Counted from the stretch's first letter, positions 1 through 8,522 are shown. The stretch is DNA of 64,000 nt from Blautia massiliensis (ex Durand et al. 2017) (GCF_001487165.1 NZ_LN913006.1:1177293-1241292), one strand, 5' to 3'. Notes: generated by a model from the sequence alone, not told the origin. Translations and numbers: made by a program.

Positions 1-1
1 G

Positions 2-1603
2 TTTGAAAGATCCGGATACATATCCTATGCAAATTGTGGACTTCCATATTATATTGGAGACGTGATCACAGACCCGGAAGAACTTACACTACAGACACCA
101 GAGAGTTTTTTTAAACGCTTCCGTATTAACATGAAAATTCATCATGAAGTTATCTCCATACATCCGGAACGTAAAACGGTTTCAGTGAAAAATTTAGAGA
201 ATGGTGAGATATTTGAAGAAAAATATGATAAGCTGATCCTCTCTCCAGGTGCAAAGCCAACACAGCCGAGACTTCCCGGAGTAGGTATTGATAAACTTTT
301 TACACTTCGTACTGTAGAAGACACTTTTCGGATAAAGGAATATATAAATAAGAATCATCCAAAATCGGCTGTATTGGCAGGTGGTGGTTTTATTGGTCTG
401 GAACTGGCAGAAAATTTGAGGGAGCTTGGCATGGATGTTACGATTGTCCAGCGGCCTAAGCAGCTGATGAACCCTTTTGACCCGGATATGGCATCCATGA
501 TCCATAATGAAATGAGAAAACATGGGATAAAACTGGTACTGGGCTATACAGTAGAAGGATTTAAAGAAAAAGACACCGGAGTGGAGGTCCTGTTGAAAGA
601 TAATCCATCCCTTCAGGCTGATATGGTAGTTCTGGCAATCGGAGTCACACCAGACACAGTATTAGCAAAAGAAGCCGGTCTGGAACTTGGCATCAAGGAA
701 AGTATTGTAGTGAATGACAGAATGGAAACCTCTGTACCGGATATTTATGCTGCAGGTGATGCAGTTCAGGTAAAACATTATGTTACGGGTAATGATGCGC
801 TGATTTCTTTGGCAGGACCAGCCAATAAACAGGGCAGAATCATCGCTGATAATATTTGTGGCGGTGATAGTCGTTACCTGGGCAGTCAGGGAAGCTCCGT
901 TATAAAAGTGTTTGATATGACAGCAGCCACTACAGGTATCAATGAAACCAATGCCAAAAAGTCAGGATTAGAGGTAGATACAGTAATTCTTTCTCCTATG
1001 AGTCATGCCGGTTACTATCCTGGTGGAAAAGTGATGACCATGAAGGTGGTTTTTGAAAAAGAGACCTATCGTTTGCTTGGTGCTCAGATTATTGGATATG
1101 AAGGAGTTGATAAACGTATTGATGTGCTGGCAACAGCAATTCATGCAGGGCTGAAGGCAACCCAGCTGAAGGATTTGGATCTCGCATATGCACCGCCTTA
1201 TTCCTCTGCCAAGGATCCTGTAAATATGGCAGGATTCATGATAGACAATATAGCAAAAGGTACCTTAAAACAATGGCATCTGGAAGATATGGATAAGATT
1301 TCTAGAGATAAAAGTGTTGTGTTGCTGGATGTGAGAACTGTAGGTGAATTTAACAGGGGGCATATGGATGGATTCAAAAACATTCCTGTAGATGAACTGA
1401 GGGAACGTATCAATGAAGTTGAGAAGGGAAAGCCTGTTTACCTGATATGCCAGAGTGGGCTACGCAGTTATATTGCAAGCCGTATTTTGGAAGGAAATGG
1501 ATATGAAACATACAACTTTTCAGGTGGATTCCGCTTTTATGATGCAGTGGCTAATGACCATGCACTGATTGAAAGATCATATGCATGTGGTATGGATTAT
1601 TAG
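2..1603 (+). CDS. CoA-disulfide reductase-like FAD/NAD(P)H oxidoreductase with C-terminal rhodanese domain (5' partial)
   Basis: The frame is open to the left edge, so the true start lies outside the window; the first visible residues include ANCGLPYYIG, the active-site cysteine segment of CoA-disulfide reductases (Cys codon at 35-37). Next come a GGGFIGLE NAD-binding motif, an IYAAGDA FAD motif and the dimerisation domain. The last ~100 residues form a rhodanese domain with CQSGLRS as the cysteine loop. Members of this family reduce CoA disulfide, polysulfide or related thiols with NAD(P)H in the cytoplasm. Fusion to rhodanese suggests handling of sulfane sulfur. It converges on the Crp-type gene and sits by trxA/trxB, pointing to thiol redox control. 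The exact substrate is inferred. Confidence 0.88.
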   Translation, partial: FERSGYISYANCGLPYYIGDVITDPEELTLQTPESFFKRFRINMKIHHEVISIHPERKTVSVKNLENGEIFEEKYDKLILSPGAKPTQPRLPGVGIDKLFTLRTVEDTFRIKEYINKNHPKSAVLAGGGFIGLELAENLRELGMDVTIVQRPKQLMNPFDPDMASMIHNEMRKHGIKLVLGYTVEGFKEKDTGVEVLLKDNPSLQADMVVLAIGVTPDTVLAKEAGLELGIKESIVVNDRMETSVPDIYAAGDAVQVKHYVTGNDALISLAGPANKQGRIIADNICGGDSRYLGSQGSSVIKVFDMTAATTGINETNAKKSGLEVDTVILSPMSHAGYYPGGKVMTMKVVFEKETYRLLGAQIIGYEGVDKRIDVLATAIHAGLKATQLKDLDLAYAPPYSSAKDPVNMAGFMIDNIAKGTLKQWHLEDMDKISRDKSVVLLDVRTVGEFNRGHMDGFKNIPVDELRERINEVEKGKPVYLICQSGLRSYIASRILEGNGYETYNFSGGFRFYDAVANDHALIERSYACGMDY

Positions 1604-1642
1604 AAATAAATAAAATATTTTTATAGTTTGATTGTAATATAA

Positions 1643-1702
1643 AAAGATCCCCCATTTATTAGAATGACTTCCATAATTCTGATAAATGGAGGATTCTTCT
1701 TT
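1643..1702. terminator. Bidirectional terminator between convergent genes
   Basis: An inverted repeat pairs ATCCCCCATTTATTAGAAT with ATTCTGATAAATGGAGGAT, with two mismatches, across a short loop. An A-rich stretch lies on the left and a T-rich stretch on the right, so it can end transcription of both the reductase gene and the minus-strand regulator. Confidence 0.8.
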
Positions 1703-1723
1703 ATATGTTACAGAAAAACAATT

Positions 1724-2383
1724 TTATGACCTTTGGAGTGTTTCCAGTCTTTTTGGATCAAGGATTGTGATTTTGCCGCGGGAGAGTTTGACGAGACCCT
1801 CGCCTTGAAAGTATCGAAGCATTCGAGTGATAACTTCCCTGTGGGAACCAAGATGATTAGCAATCGTCTCATGAGTGATTTTCAGCTCGTTTGTTCCTTC
1901 GATAGAGGTCTCTTCTAAAAGAAATGAAGCAACACGCTTATCCAAACTCTTCCACATGATTTGTTCAATCAGCCACATGACATCAGAAAAACGGGTGGCC
2001 ATTAACTCATTGGTATAGTTTGCGACGGGAGCAGATTCCTTCATAATGTCCTTATAGATTTCAGCAGGGATGATCCAAAGATCAGTATCTTTTTCTGCTT
2101 CAATGGTTACTTCAAATTGAATGGAGCGTATGATACATGAGGCGGATAAAAGACACATATCCATATCGAACAGACGGTAAAGTGTAATCTCCCGTCCTTC
2201 ATCTGAAAGTATGTAAGTTCGAAGCTGCCCGGATTTAACCAGTAATAATCCAGTACAGTCCAGGTTTCCATTGTGAATGATTGTCCCTTTTTTTACATAC
2301 TGTGTGATTAAATTGTCTGAAATTATTTTTTTCTGTGTTGTATTTAAGTCATTCCATAGTGGAAAACAATTTTCGAAGTTCAT
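1724..2383 (-). CDS. Crp/Fnr family transcriptional regulator
   Basis: The protein (219 aa) has an N-terminal cyclic-nucleotide-binding-like beta-barrel and a C-terminal winged helix with the segment ETIANHLGSHREVITRML, typical of the Crp/Fnr recognition helix region. The start is set at the third in-frame ATG because AAGGAGAT lies 7-8 nt upstream of it; a longer reading frame to 2458 lacks such a site. It is transcribed away from trxA-trxB, and a palindrome in the shared intergenic region is the likely binding site. No Fnr-type N-terminal four-cysteine set is evident, so an iron-sulfur oxygen sensor is not supported. The signal is unknown. Confidence 0.88.
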   Translation of the reverse strand: MNFENCFPLWNDLNTTQKKIISDNLITQYVKKGTIIHNGNLDCTGLLLVKSGQLRTYILSDEGREITLYRLFDMDMCLLSASCIIRSIQFEVTIEAEKDTDLWIIPAEIYKDIMKESAPVANYTNELMATRFSDVMWLIEQIMWKSLDKRVASFLLEETSIEGTNELKITHETIANHLGSHREVITRMLRYFQGEGLVKLSRGKITILDPKRLETLQRS

Positions 2384-2499
2384 AACCGTTATCTCCTTTA
2401 CGAACATAGTATACTTGCTTTTTTTAGATGCGTCAATTATGTAACTGGCATATGCCATAAATAGAAATAAAAAGAAGTGTAATAAAGTAAATTATCTTT

Positions 2500-2518
2500 T
2501 CTGTGATATCATCACAGA
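2500..2518. promoter_or_regulatory. Crp/Fnr-type operator palindrome
   Basis: TCTGTGAT-ATC-ATCACAGA has perfect 8-bp arms around 3 nt and contains TGTGA and TCACA half sites, spaced one base closer than the classical E. coli CRP box. It lies between the divergent regulator and trxA. If TATATT at 2538-2543 is the trxA -10 box, the palindrome centre falls about 41 nt before the start of transcription, the usual place for a class II activator. The promoter assignment is inference. Confidence 0.7.
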
Positions 2519-2573
2519 AGCAAGATCTTTTATGCGATATATTAAGTTCAAATAGGAGAAGGAGTTGAAAAAT

Positions 2574-2897
2574 ATGACATCTATAAATATAAATAAAGAA
2601 AAGTTTGGACAATTAATTCATAAGGAAAAACCGGTTTTGGTTGATTTCTGGGCACCGTGGTGTGGTTATTGCCGTAGAATTGGAGCGGCTTATGAAAAAA
2701 TAAGTGAAGAATACAGCGATATTCTTATTGCTGGAAAAGTAAATATTGATGAAGAACCACAGATTGCAGAAGCTGAAAAGATTGAGATAATTCCTACGCT
2801 GGTTTTATATCGGGATGGAAAGGCAATAGATTCTATTGTTGCACCTGAATCAAAAATAATGATAGAGAATTTTATTAATGAAGCATTGGAAAAATAA
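2574..2897 (+). CDS. trxA: Thioredoxin
   Basis: This 107-residue protein has the thioredoxin fold with the active site WAPWCGYC (Cys30 and Cys33, CGYC instead of the common CGPC) and a conserved cis-proline region IIPTLVLY. It reduces protein disulfides in the cytoplasm and is recharged by thioredoxin reductase, whose gene starts 15 nt downstream. ATG at 2574 is preferred over TTG at 2565 because AGGAGAAGGAG ends 9 nt before the ATG. The Gly-Tyr dipeptide in the active site will change the redox potential relative to standard TrxA. Confidence 0.93.
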   Translation: MTSININKEKFGQLIHKEKPVLVDFWAPWCGYCRRIGAAYEKISEEYSDILIAGKVNIDEEPQIAEAEKIEIIPTLVLYRDGKAIDSIVAPESKIMIENFINEALEK

Positions 2898-2912
2898 AAG
2901 GAGGACTGCTGT

Positions 2913-3836
2913 ATGAATGAAAATCATGTTTACGATATGATTATCGTGGGTGGAGGACCTGGAGGGTATACTTCAGCATTATACGCAGCCAGAGCAGGAC
3001 TTGATACAATTGTTATAGAAAAATTATCTGCAGGTGGTCAGATGTCATTGACCTGGCAGATTGATAACTATCCTGGTTTTGAAAATGGAATTGACGGATT
3101 TTCATTGGCAGAGAAAATGCAAAAACAGGCGGAAAAATTTGGCGCTAAAAGTGAATATGCTGAAGTTTATAATATGGATTTAACAGGAAAGCTTAAGAGA
3201 GTAGAAACTAGTTCGGGAATTTATATTGGGAAAACAGTAGTGATTGCTACTGGAGCAAATCCAAGAGAACTTGGTCTTGCTAAAGAAAAAGAATTGATAG
3301 GTCATGGGGTTGCTTATTGTGCCTCCTGTGATGGTATGTTTTATAAAGATAAGATCGTGGTGGTTGTTGGTGGTGGAAATTCTGCTGTATCAGATGCTGT
3401 TCTTTTAAGTCGAATTGCTAAGAAAGTCATCATTGTTCATCGAAGAGATACATTACGTGCAACGAAAATCTACCATGACCAGCTGATGAAAACTGAAAAT
3501 ATAGAGTTTCGATGGAACAATACAGTAAATGAACTGATTTATGGAGAACGATTGACTGGTGTGCGGTTGAAAGATACAGTTACAGGAGAAGAAAACATTA
3601 TAGAATGTGACGGCCTGTTTGTGAGTATAGGAAGAAAACCGACAACAGATTTTTTAGATAATCAGATAGAACTGGATAATAAAGGATATATTGTGGCAGG
3701 TGAAAACACTGAAACGAGTATTCCGGGTGTTTATGCTGTAGGAGATGTCAGAACAAAGTTACTTCGTCAGATAGTAACAGCAGTGGCAGATGGTGCTATG
3801 GCAGTACATATGGCAGAAGAGTATGTGGAGAAATAA
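2913..3836 (+). CDS. trxB: Thioredoxin-disulfide reductase
   Basis: The protein (307 aa, family-typical length) carries an N-terminal FAD motif GGGPGG, the redox-active pair CASC (Cys136 and Cys139, followed by DG), a second dinucleotide motif VVGGGNSAV and a C-terminal GVYAVGD FAD motif. It transfers electrons from NADPH through FAD to thioredoxin. AGGAGG lies just before the ATG, and it is almost certainly co-transcribed with trxA. No obvious terminator follows. Confidence 0.95.
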   Translation: MNENHVYDMIIVGGGPGGYTSALYAARAGLDTIVIEKLSAGGQMSLTWQIDNYPGFENGIDGFSLAEKMQKQAEKFGAKSEYAEVYNMDLTGKLKRVETSSGIYIGKTVVIATGANPRELGLAKEKELIGHGVAYCASCDGMFYKDKIVVVVGGGNSAVSDAVLLSRIAKKVIIVHRRDTLRATKIYHDQLMKTENIEFRWNNTVNELIYGERLTGVRLKDTVTGEENIIECDGLFVSIGRKPTTDFLDNQIELDNKGYIVAGENTETSIPGVYAVGDVRTKLLRQIVTAVADGAMAVHMAEEYVEK

Positions 3837-4217
3837 CAATCAGAATTTAATTGTTTAAGAAATTGTTCTTTGGTTAATGGCATTTTTATGTATCCTCTAG
3901 TTTTACTAAAATTCAATATGTATTATGTATATAAATAACAGATAATCAGGTATTATCCTTCAGCTATTTGAAAAAATATATATCTACTGCAACTGTTCCG
4001 TAATATCTATAGTTTAAAAATGTACAAGAAGCTCGGTTGTCTTATTTGGGACGATTAAGAGGAAGAAATAAACACTATATAATAAAACAATTACATATGA
4101 GATGGAATTTTCTATAAGGACACAGGAATCTGGCAGTTCTTAGTGTTACCAAATCCTTCTGTCGTACAGGCTTCATAAAAGGAACTAATATGCGACACTA
4201 TTGCAATCGAGGTAATA
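3837..4217. other. Gene-free interval left of the mobile-like block
   Basis: About 380 AT-rich bases carry no frame with a convincing start and ribosome site. Short open stretches near 4100-4175 look like decayed coding sequence but are too short to name. If the block to the right is an inserted element, its left end should lie in this interval; no terminal repeat could be recognised by eye. Confidence 0.4.
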
Positions 4218-4246
4218 TTGACATAGAATTCCATGTATTATAGAAT
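4218..4246 (+). promoter_or_regulatory. Strong sigma-A promoter of the element-like operon
   Basis: TTGACA (4218-4223) and TAGAAT (4241-4246) are separated by exactly 17 nt. Transcription should begin near 4253, only about 20 nt before the leader terminator. Confidence 0.8.
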
Positions 4247-4272
4247 GGTATCTGTAAAAAGAAGGCATGAAG

Positions 4273-4302
4273 AAAGCAGCTTTAAACGGGCTGCTTTTTT
4301 TG
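4273..4302 (+). terminator. Leader terminator / attenuator
   Basis: AAAGCAGC and GCTGCTTT form a perfect 8-bp stem with a 9-nt loop, followed at once by a T run. It sits directly downstream of the strong promoter and upstream of the first gene, so much of the transcription would stop here unless it is overcome. The hairpin lies inside an open frame that starts at ATG 4267 and continues in frame into the next gene. Confidence 0.72.
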
Positions 4303-4389
4303 TGTCTTCTTTTGTCTTTCCTGAGTACCGGAGGAGTTTTCTGGATGGAGCAGAGAAGACAAAAAATAAATAAGAACAGGAGGAAATAT

Positions 4390-5352
4390 ATGGAGGATAC
4401 CAAAAAAACAGTTTTGGCGGGAAACGGGGAAAAAGATGTTCCGCGTGCAGTCTACGATGGTGTTTTGACAATCGATGTAGACGCGCAGGTTGAAAGCATG
4501 GAGGAACAGGAAGAAGCCAGATGGCATCAGCTTTTGAATGCACATCGTACCAGAAAGATTCTGACGGGCCAGCTCGGGGGCATTGAAAAACTGGAGAGTG
4601 GATGGATGGTTGCTGTTACATACTTTAATGGCTTCCGGATTATTATCCCAATGAATGAAATGATGATCAACCTTCAGGGAGACGGGCGTGAAAACGCGGA
4701 TACCTTAAACCGTCAGGTCCGTATTGCTAACAACATGCTCGGCTGTGATATTGATTTCATCATCAAAGATCTGGATAACAAGAGCCGGAGCGTTGTAGCA
4801 TCCAGAAAAGATGCAATGCTTAAAAAGAGACAGACTTTTTACCTTGGGGAAGATACAGAAAAACCAATGCTCTATGAAGGCAGGATCGTAGAAGCAAGGG
4901 TGATCGCGGTAGCTCCCAAAGCAGTCCGCCTGGAAGTCTTTGGTGTAGAAGTATCTGTCCGGGCCAGAGACATGGCCTGGGAGTGGATGGTAGATGCCGG
5001 AGAAAAATTCCAGGTAGGTGATCTGGTGCTGGTCATGGTCAATAAGGTGGAAGCAAGCTCTGTTGACCAGATCATTATAGAAGTGGATGCAAAGAGTCCG
5101 ACAGCCAATATCAATAAAGATAACCTCCGGAAATGCCATAAACAGGGAAAATATACAGGGATCATTACGGAAGTCTATAAGGGAACCTATTTTATCCGCC
5201 TTGATATCGGAGTCAATGCCGTGGCACATTCCTGCAATATGTCCGCACTTCCGGGAAAGAAAGATAAGATCGGATTTGTGGTGACCCGCATCAACGACAA
5301 CTATGAAGTGGCAGAAGGCATTATCACAAGGCTTATCAAAAGAGCTTCCTGA
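4390..5352 (+). CDS. S1 RNA-binding domain protein of mobile-element type
   Basis: The C-terminal half (320 aa in total) holds two S1-like OB folds: one around residues 160-225 (GRIVEARVIAVAPKAVRLEV) and one at the C-terminus (GIITEVYKGTYFIRLDIGVN). The N-terminal part has no recognised domain. S1 domains bind single-stranded RNA or DNA. ATG 4390 is chosen because AGGAGGAAA lies 4-6 nt before it. An in-frame upstream ATG at 4267 would add 41 residues with a hydrophobic stretch, but that frame crosses the leader terminator and has a poor ribosome site. It is the first gene of the element-like operon. Its role there is unknown. Confidence 0.72.
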   Translation: MEDTKKTVLAGNGEKDVPRAVYDGVLTIDVDAQVESMEEQEEARWHQLLNAHRTRKILTGQLGGIEKLESGWMVAVTYFNGFRIIIPMNEMMINLQGDGRENADTLNRQVRIANNMLGCDIDFIIKDLDNKSRSVVASRKDAMLKKRQTFYLGEDTEKPMLYEGRIVEARVIAVAPKAVRLEVFGVEVSVRARDMAWEWMVDAGEKFQVGDLVLVMVNKVEASSVDQIIIEVDAKSPTANINKDNLRKCHKQGKYTGIITEVYKGTYFIRLDIGVNAVAHSCNMSALPGKKDKIGFVVTRINDNYEVAEGIITRLIKRAS

Positions 5353-5382
5353 AAATGTTTTTATGATTTTCAAAGAATTCTG

Positions 5383-5412
5383 TTGACACAGAAAAAGGGA
5401 TTTCTTTAACAT
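5383..5412 (+). promoter_or_regulatory. Possible promoter
   Basis: TTGACA (5383-5388) is followed after 17-18 nt by the weak -10-like TTAACA/TAACAT. It would serve the DUF3268 gene. The -10 match is poor. Confidence 0.4.
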
Positions 5413-5443
5413 CGGAGATAAAGATGGAAAGGAGTGACGTCAG

Positions 5444-5896
5444 ATGGCAAAAAAGAAGAGAAAACAGATGCGGGAAACCTTGTACTGTCCATATTGCAAA
5501 AGACCCGGGGTACTTAGGCCTGCAGCCTATGTCTATGGGGATAACAACCTGGATCCGGAGAAATACCTGTATGTATGCAGCGGCTATCCTTCCTGTGATT
5601 CATACATTGGGGCACACAAAAAAAGTATGCGTCCCATGGGAACCATGGCTGACAGCAATCTGCGTAATAAGCGGATCGAAGCACACAGAGCTTTGGATGC
5701 AATCTGGAAAAATGGTTATATGACCAAACATAGCACGTATATCTGGCTTCAGAACCGTTTGAATCTCCGGGAAAAGGACACACATATCGGGAAATTTTCT
5801 TATTACCTGTGTGAACAGACCATCCGGGAATGTACAGACTATATAAAAAGCCGAGAGGAAAAAAAGAAATCCCCGGATAAAATAAGCGTGGCATGA
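5444..5896 (+). CDS. Zinc-finger-containing protein (DUF3268-like)
   Basis: The protein (150 aa) has a CPYC pair near residue 17 and a second cysteine set around YVCSGYPSCDSYIG, followed by GTMAD and a basic C-terminal half. This pattern fits the DUF3268 zinc-finger family found on phages and integrative elements; the function is not known, and nucleic-acid binding is likely from the zinc ribbon and the lysine-rich ends. A GGAG site precedes the ATG. It is cytoplasmic by sequence. Confidence 0.7.
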   Translation: MAKKKRKQMRETLYCPYCKRPGVLRPAAYVYGDNNLDPEKYLYVCSGYPSCDSYIGAHKKSMRPMGTMADSNLRNKRIEAHRALDAIWKNGYMTKHSTYIWLQNRLNLREKDTHIGKFSYYLCEQTIRECTDYIKSREEKKKSPDKISVA

Positions 5897-5908
5897 CGGA
5901 AAGGATGG

Positions 5909-6568
5909 ATGCCCTTGAGACTACAGGCGACAGAAGATGATGTATATCATCTGATGGACCTTAAAGAACAGTATTTTATTATGACAGCAATATGCAGTGT
6001 GGCAGAGGGAATCAGCGCATACTTTTTCATATACCAGAAAAGATGCTGGGATCTTGCATATTTGTGTACTGCACTGGCGCTTGCGATAATCCTGCTTCTT
6101 CGTCAGGCCATAAAAATCAGCCGGAGGATCATGGAGGCAGAAAACTGTTATATGGCACTTGAAGAGGACAGCCTGGCAGTCTGCCAGCCGGAAAGAAACG
6201 GAAAATATGAGTCCTGCAGGATCTTTTACGATGAGATGGATAAGATCGTAGAAGGAACCAGACGGGGAATTCCGGAATTTTATATCGTGATCCGAAAAGA
6301 AGGGAAAGAACAGAAAAGCTTTTTCCTTTTGGATGAGGAAGAACAGGAACGGGATGTTTTCTGTGTACGATCCTTTGGCTTTGACAATCAGGGATTCATG
6401 GAGTTTTATCGGAAACTCAGATGGATTGTACCGGGAAGAACAAGGATTATCGGGACCAAAACACAGGAAGTATGGAAACTGCGGCGGCCGAATATCGGAA
6501 TCTGTACGGCAGCAGGCATACTTTTGGGGTATGTACTTCCAAAACTCCTGGAAATGATGTATGGGTAA
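5909..6568 (+). CDS. Hypothetical membrane protein
   Basis: This 219-residue protein shows two hydrophobic segments near residues 25-67 (IMTAICSVAEGISAYFFIY and YLCTALALAIILLL), a charged cytoplasmic-type middle, and a short hydrophobic segment near the C-terminus (GICTAAGILLGYVLP). No known family is recognised. It starts 12 nt after the DUF3268 gene with GGAAAGG close by, so the two are probably co-translated. Confidence 0.6.
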   Translation: MPLRLQATEDDVYHLMDLKEQYFIMTAICSVAEGISAYFFIYQKRCWDLAYLCTALALAIILLLRQAIKISRRIMEAENCYMALEEDSLAVCQPERNGKYESCRIFYDEMDKIVEGTRRGIPEFYIVIRKEGKEQKSFFLLDEEEQERDVFCVRSFGFDNQGFMEFYRKLRWIVPGRTRIIGTKTQEVWKLRRPNIGICTAAGILLGYVLPKLLEMMYG

Positions 6569-6640
6569 CAAGTTATATGAAAGAAAACAGATCAGAAGCA
6601 GAGATTAGAAAGAGCTTAAATGGCTAGGAGGAAAAATGTC

Positions 6641-7330
6641 ATGAGATGGTATACAGCAATCGGAATGAAAAAAGATGATGCAGATGGAATGTTTTGTGTC
6701 TGGGTAGATGGGGAAGAAAAAGTACTTACAGAAATGGAAACTATTTTGTGGGCTGCGCTCACCTGGTCTTTCTGTGAAGAGGATAAGGTCCATTCCCAGA
6801 TGCATCGTCTTCTTGTATTTAGCCTTGGAGAAAAACAGGCACAGGAATGGGCGGACAAAGAGGATTTTCAGTTTTGCCTGAACCGTCTGGTAAAGCGGGG
6901 CCTGGTTGTTCTGACAGAAGGATGTACCAGAGAGGAAGCTGTATACAGTATTATCAGCCGGTCAGTCATGGCTCCCATGGCCTTTTCATGGACAGAACGC
7001 ATGAAGCATTTTATGGAAGCCCTTTCCATGGGAAAAGGACTGAAGTTTTCACTGAGAGCTTTTAAAAAGCCGCTGCTTACAGAAGAGGAATACCAGCTAC
7101 TTTCCTATCTTCAAAGAGAAGGGGATGTTTCCTGCCACCTGAAATGTTTAAAAGAAGAGGCAAAAAGCAGGGAACCCAATTTAGCAGATTCCCTCCAGGA
7201 ACAGATACAACGGGAATTTATAAGCCGCGTAGCGCAGCTTTACTATAAGAAACAGCTTGTGATCGACAACATAAGAAGGGAGGACTGTCTTGAAGCAAAC
7301 GGAACATTCGTATTGGCACAGGCTGTATAG
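6641..7330 (+). CDS. Hypothetical element-encoded protein
   Basis: The protein (229 aa) is soluble, rich in Trp, Glu and Lys, and has no recognised domain. ATG 6641 is preferred to ATG 6620 because AGGAGG (6626-6631) sits 9 nt before it and lies inside the longer frame. Its 3' end overlaps the next gene by 41 nt, which indicates translational coupling. The helical C-terminal part around residues 150-215 could be a winged-helix-like domain, but this is only an impression. Confidence 0.6.
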   Translation: MRWYTAIGMKKDDADGMFCVWVDGEEKVLTEMETILWAALTWSFCEEDKVHSQMHRLLVFSLGEKQAQEWADKEDFQFCLNRLVKRGLVVLTEGCTREEAVYSIISRSVMAPMAFSWTERMKHFMEALSMGKGLKFSLRAFKKPLLTEEEYQLLSYLQREGDVSCHLKCLKEEAKSREPNLADSLQEQIQREFISRVAQLYYKKQLVIDNIRREDCLEANGTFVLAQAV

Positions 7331-7793
7331 ATGCTTGGAAGATTTTGGCATACGTTATCAGAATATACCGGATTTTTTTAAGGACAGGATCCAGCGATAT
7401 GGTATCTTGTCTCTTTTTATCCTGCTTTTCGGATCATTTATGGGAACATGGATGAAAGATAAAACTTTTATTTTCTGGTCTTTCCTGCTTGGGATTATCG
7501 GGTTTATAAGAACATATCTTATTTTCCGCACCGCGGATAAAAAGACCTATGAAATCATGGAAGGGCTGGTAACCGGGATAGACGGGAAAAATCCCTTTGC
7601 AAGATTACGGAAGATCCGGGTAAGTGATCCGGCCGGACGGCAGAGTGAACTTTTGCTGGATAAAAACGTAAAAGTTTTGGAGGGAAAACGTTACCGGTTT
7701 TATTTTGGCATAAATGAAAAGAAGCTGGTAGGAATCCGCCGGGTGGATGCAGCACTCAATAACGGGACTTTTTTAGGAAACGAAGAAATATAA
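7290..7793 (+). CDS. Hypothetical membrane protein with TTG start
   Basis: The protein (167 aa) has two close transmembrane segments near residues 38-75 ([17 protein letters not shown] and [14 protein letters not shown]) and a C-terminal soluble domain rich in beta strands. TTG at 7290 is chosen because GGGAGG lies 8 nt upstream inside the preceding gene. No family is recognised. The overlap suggests it is made together with its upstream neighbour. Confidence 0.58.
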   Translation: MKQTEHSYWHRLYRCLEDFGIRYQNIPDFFKDRIQRYGILSLFILLFGSFMGTWMKDKTFIFWSFLLGIIGFIRTYLIFRTADKKTYEIMEGLVTGIDGKNPFARLRKIRVSDPAGRQSELLLDKNVKVLEGKRYRFYFGINEKKLVGIRRVDAALNNGTFLGNEEI

Positions 7794-7815
7794 GAGGAAG
7801 AGATTTCTTTTATAG

Positions 7816-7859
7816 CAGGGAGGGGAGCACCAGGCATGGTTCGATTCCATGCTGCCCTG
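7816..7859 (+). other. Structured leader hairpin resembling a tRNA T-arm
   Basis: CAGGG and CCCTG can pair around an inner stem GCATGG/CCATGC that encloses the seven-base loop TTCGATT, which matches a tRNA T-loop. No other tRNA arms are found around it. It lies about 50 nt before the cold-shock gene, so it may be a 5' leader structure. Confidence 0.45.
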
Positions 7860-7906
7860 TTTCCGCAAAAGATTATTGCGGGAAATACAGCAAAGGAGAG
7901 AAGGAT

Positions 7907-8134
7907 ATGTCAGAAACACTACAGGGAACCGTGAAATGGTTCAGCGCACAGAAAGGATACGGCTTTATCACCGGTGAAGACGGGATTGATTATTTCGCCC
8001 ACTTTTCGGAGATCCAGATGGATGGATACCGGAAATTAAGCGGTGGCCAGCCGGTCCTTTTTGAAGCAGGGACGGATGCCAATGGGCGAAGCCTTGCCAA
8101 AAATATTTCCCCGGCGGATCCAAACGCTGAGTAA
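7907..8134 (+). CDS. Cold-shock domain protein
   Basis: The protein (75 aa) has the single OB fold of CspA-type proteins with both RNA-binding motifs: KGYGFIT (RNP1) and YFAHFSEI (RNP2-like; the usual VFVHFSAI is changed). It would bind single-stranded RNA or DNA. AAGGAGAGAAGG precedes the ATG. Its place among replication and recombination genes suggests a mobile-element copy rather than the housekeeping Csp. Confidence 0.88.
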   Translation: MSETLQGTVKWFSAQKGYGFITGEDGIDYFAHFSEIQMDGYRKLSGGQPVLFEAGTDANGRSLAKNISPADPNAE

Positions 8135-8145
8135 GACGTTTTCAT

Positions 8146-8231
8146 AGTGCATGTACAGATTACCTATTCCCCTCAGATACATGCACTTATGCAGACGGAT
8201 GAAACAGACAGGCGGTATCATGCCGCCTGTC
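8146..8231. repeat. Two hairpins downstream of the cold-shock gene
   Basis: AGTGCATGTA (8146-8155) pairs perfectly with TACATGCACT (8178-8187), and GACAGGCGG (8207-8215) pairs with CCGCCTGTC (8223-8231) across 7 nt. No T run follows either, so they are weak candidates for intrinsic terminators. They may be RNA processing or stabilising structures. Confidence 0.5.
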
Positions 8232-8293
8232 ACAACATGTAGCAGAATAATAAAGATAACTCACACAATAACACAATATATAGTTAAAATTAA

Positions 8294-8322
8294 TTGACAA
8301 CCGCAAAATGTTGTGGTAGTCT
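8294..8322 (+). promoter_or_regulatory. Candidate promoter with ~200-nt leader
   Basis: TTGACA (8294-8299) is followed after 17 nt by TAGTCT (8317-8322). About 200 nt separate it from the first small frame. The leader contains direct TTCCGGA repeats near 8375-8390 and a long purine/pyrimidine inverted repeat (8453-8500, ATGCAA...TTGCAT arms) that could act as an attenuator. Confidence 0.5.
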
Positions 8323-8522
8323 TTAAATGAAAAATAATTTAACAGTCTATAAAAGACTGTGGTTATTCTTTAGTTCCGGACATTCCGGAAGAAACACTTT
8401 GGGGCGGTCTTGCCCTTAATGAGAAAAAATGGATATGCAAAATATAAGGAAGATGCAAGAAGGAAAGAAGATTCTTTTTGTGTCTTTTTTTATTGCATAA
8501 AAAGCAGAAAGGAGGAGCACGA

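Noticed and set aside
4267-4389. N-terminal extension of the S1-domain protein from ATG 4267
   Set aside because: The frame crosses a promoter-proximal terminator hairpin, lacks a good ribosome site, and ATG 4390 has AGGAGG; kept only as an alternative.
7800-7870. tRNA gene, because of GGTTCGATTCC
   Set aside because: No acceptor, D or anticodon arm can be formed around the T-arm-like stem, and no 3' acceptor match exists.
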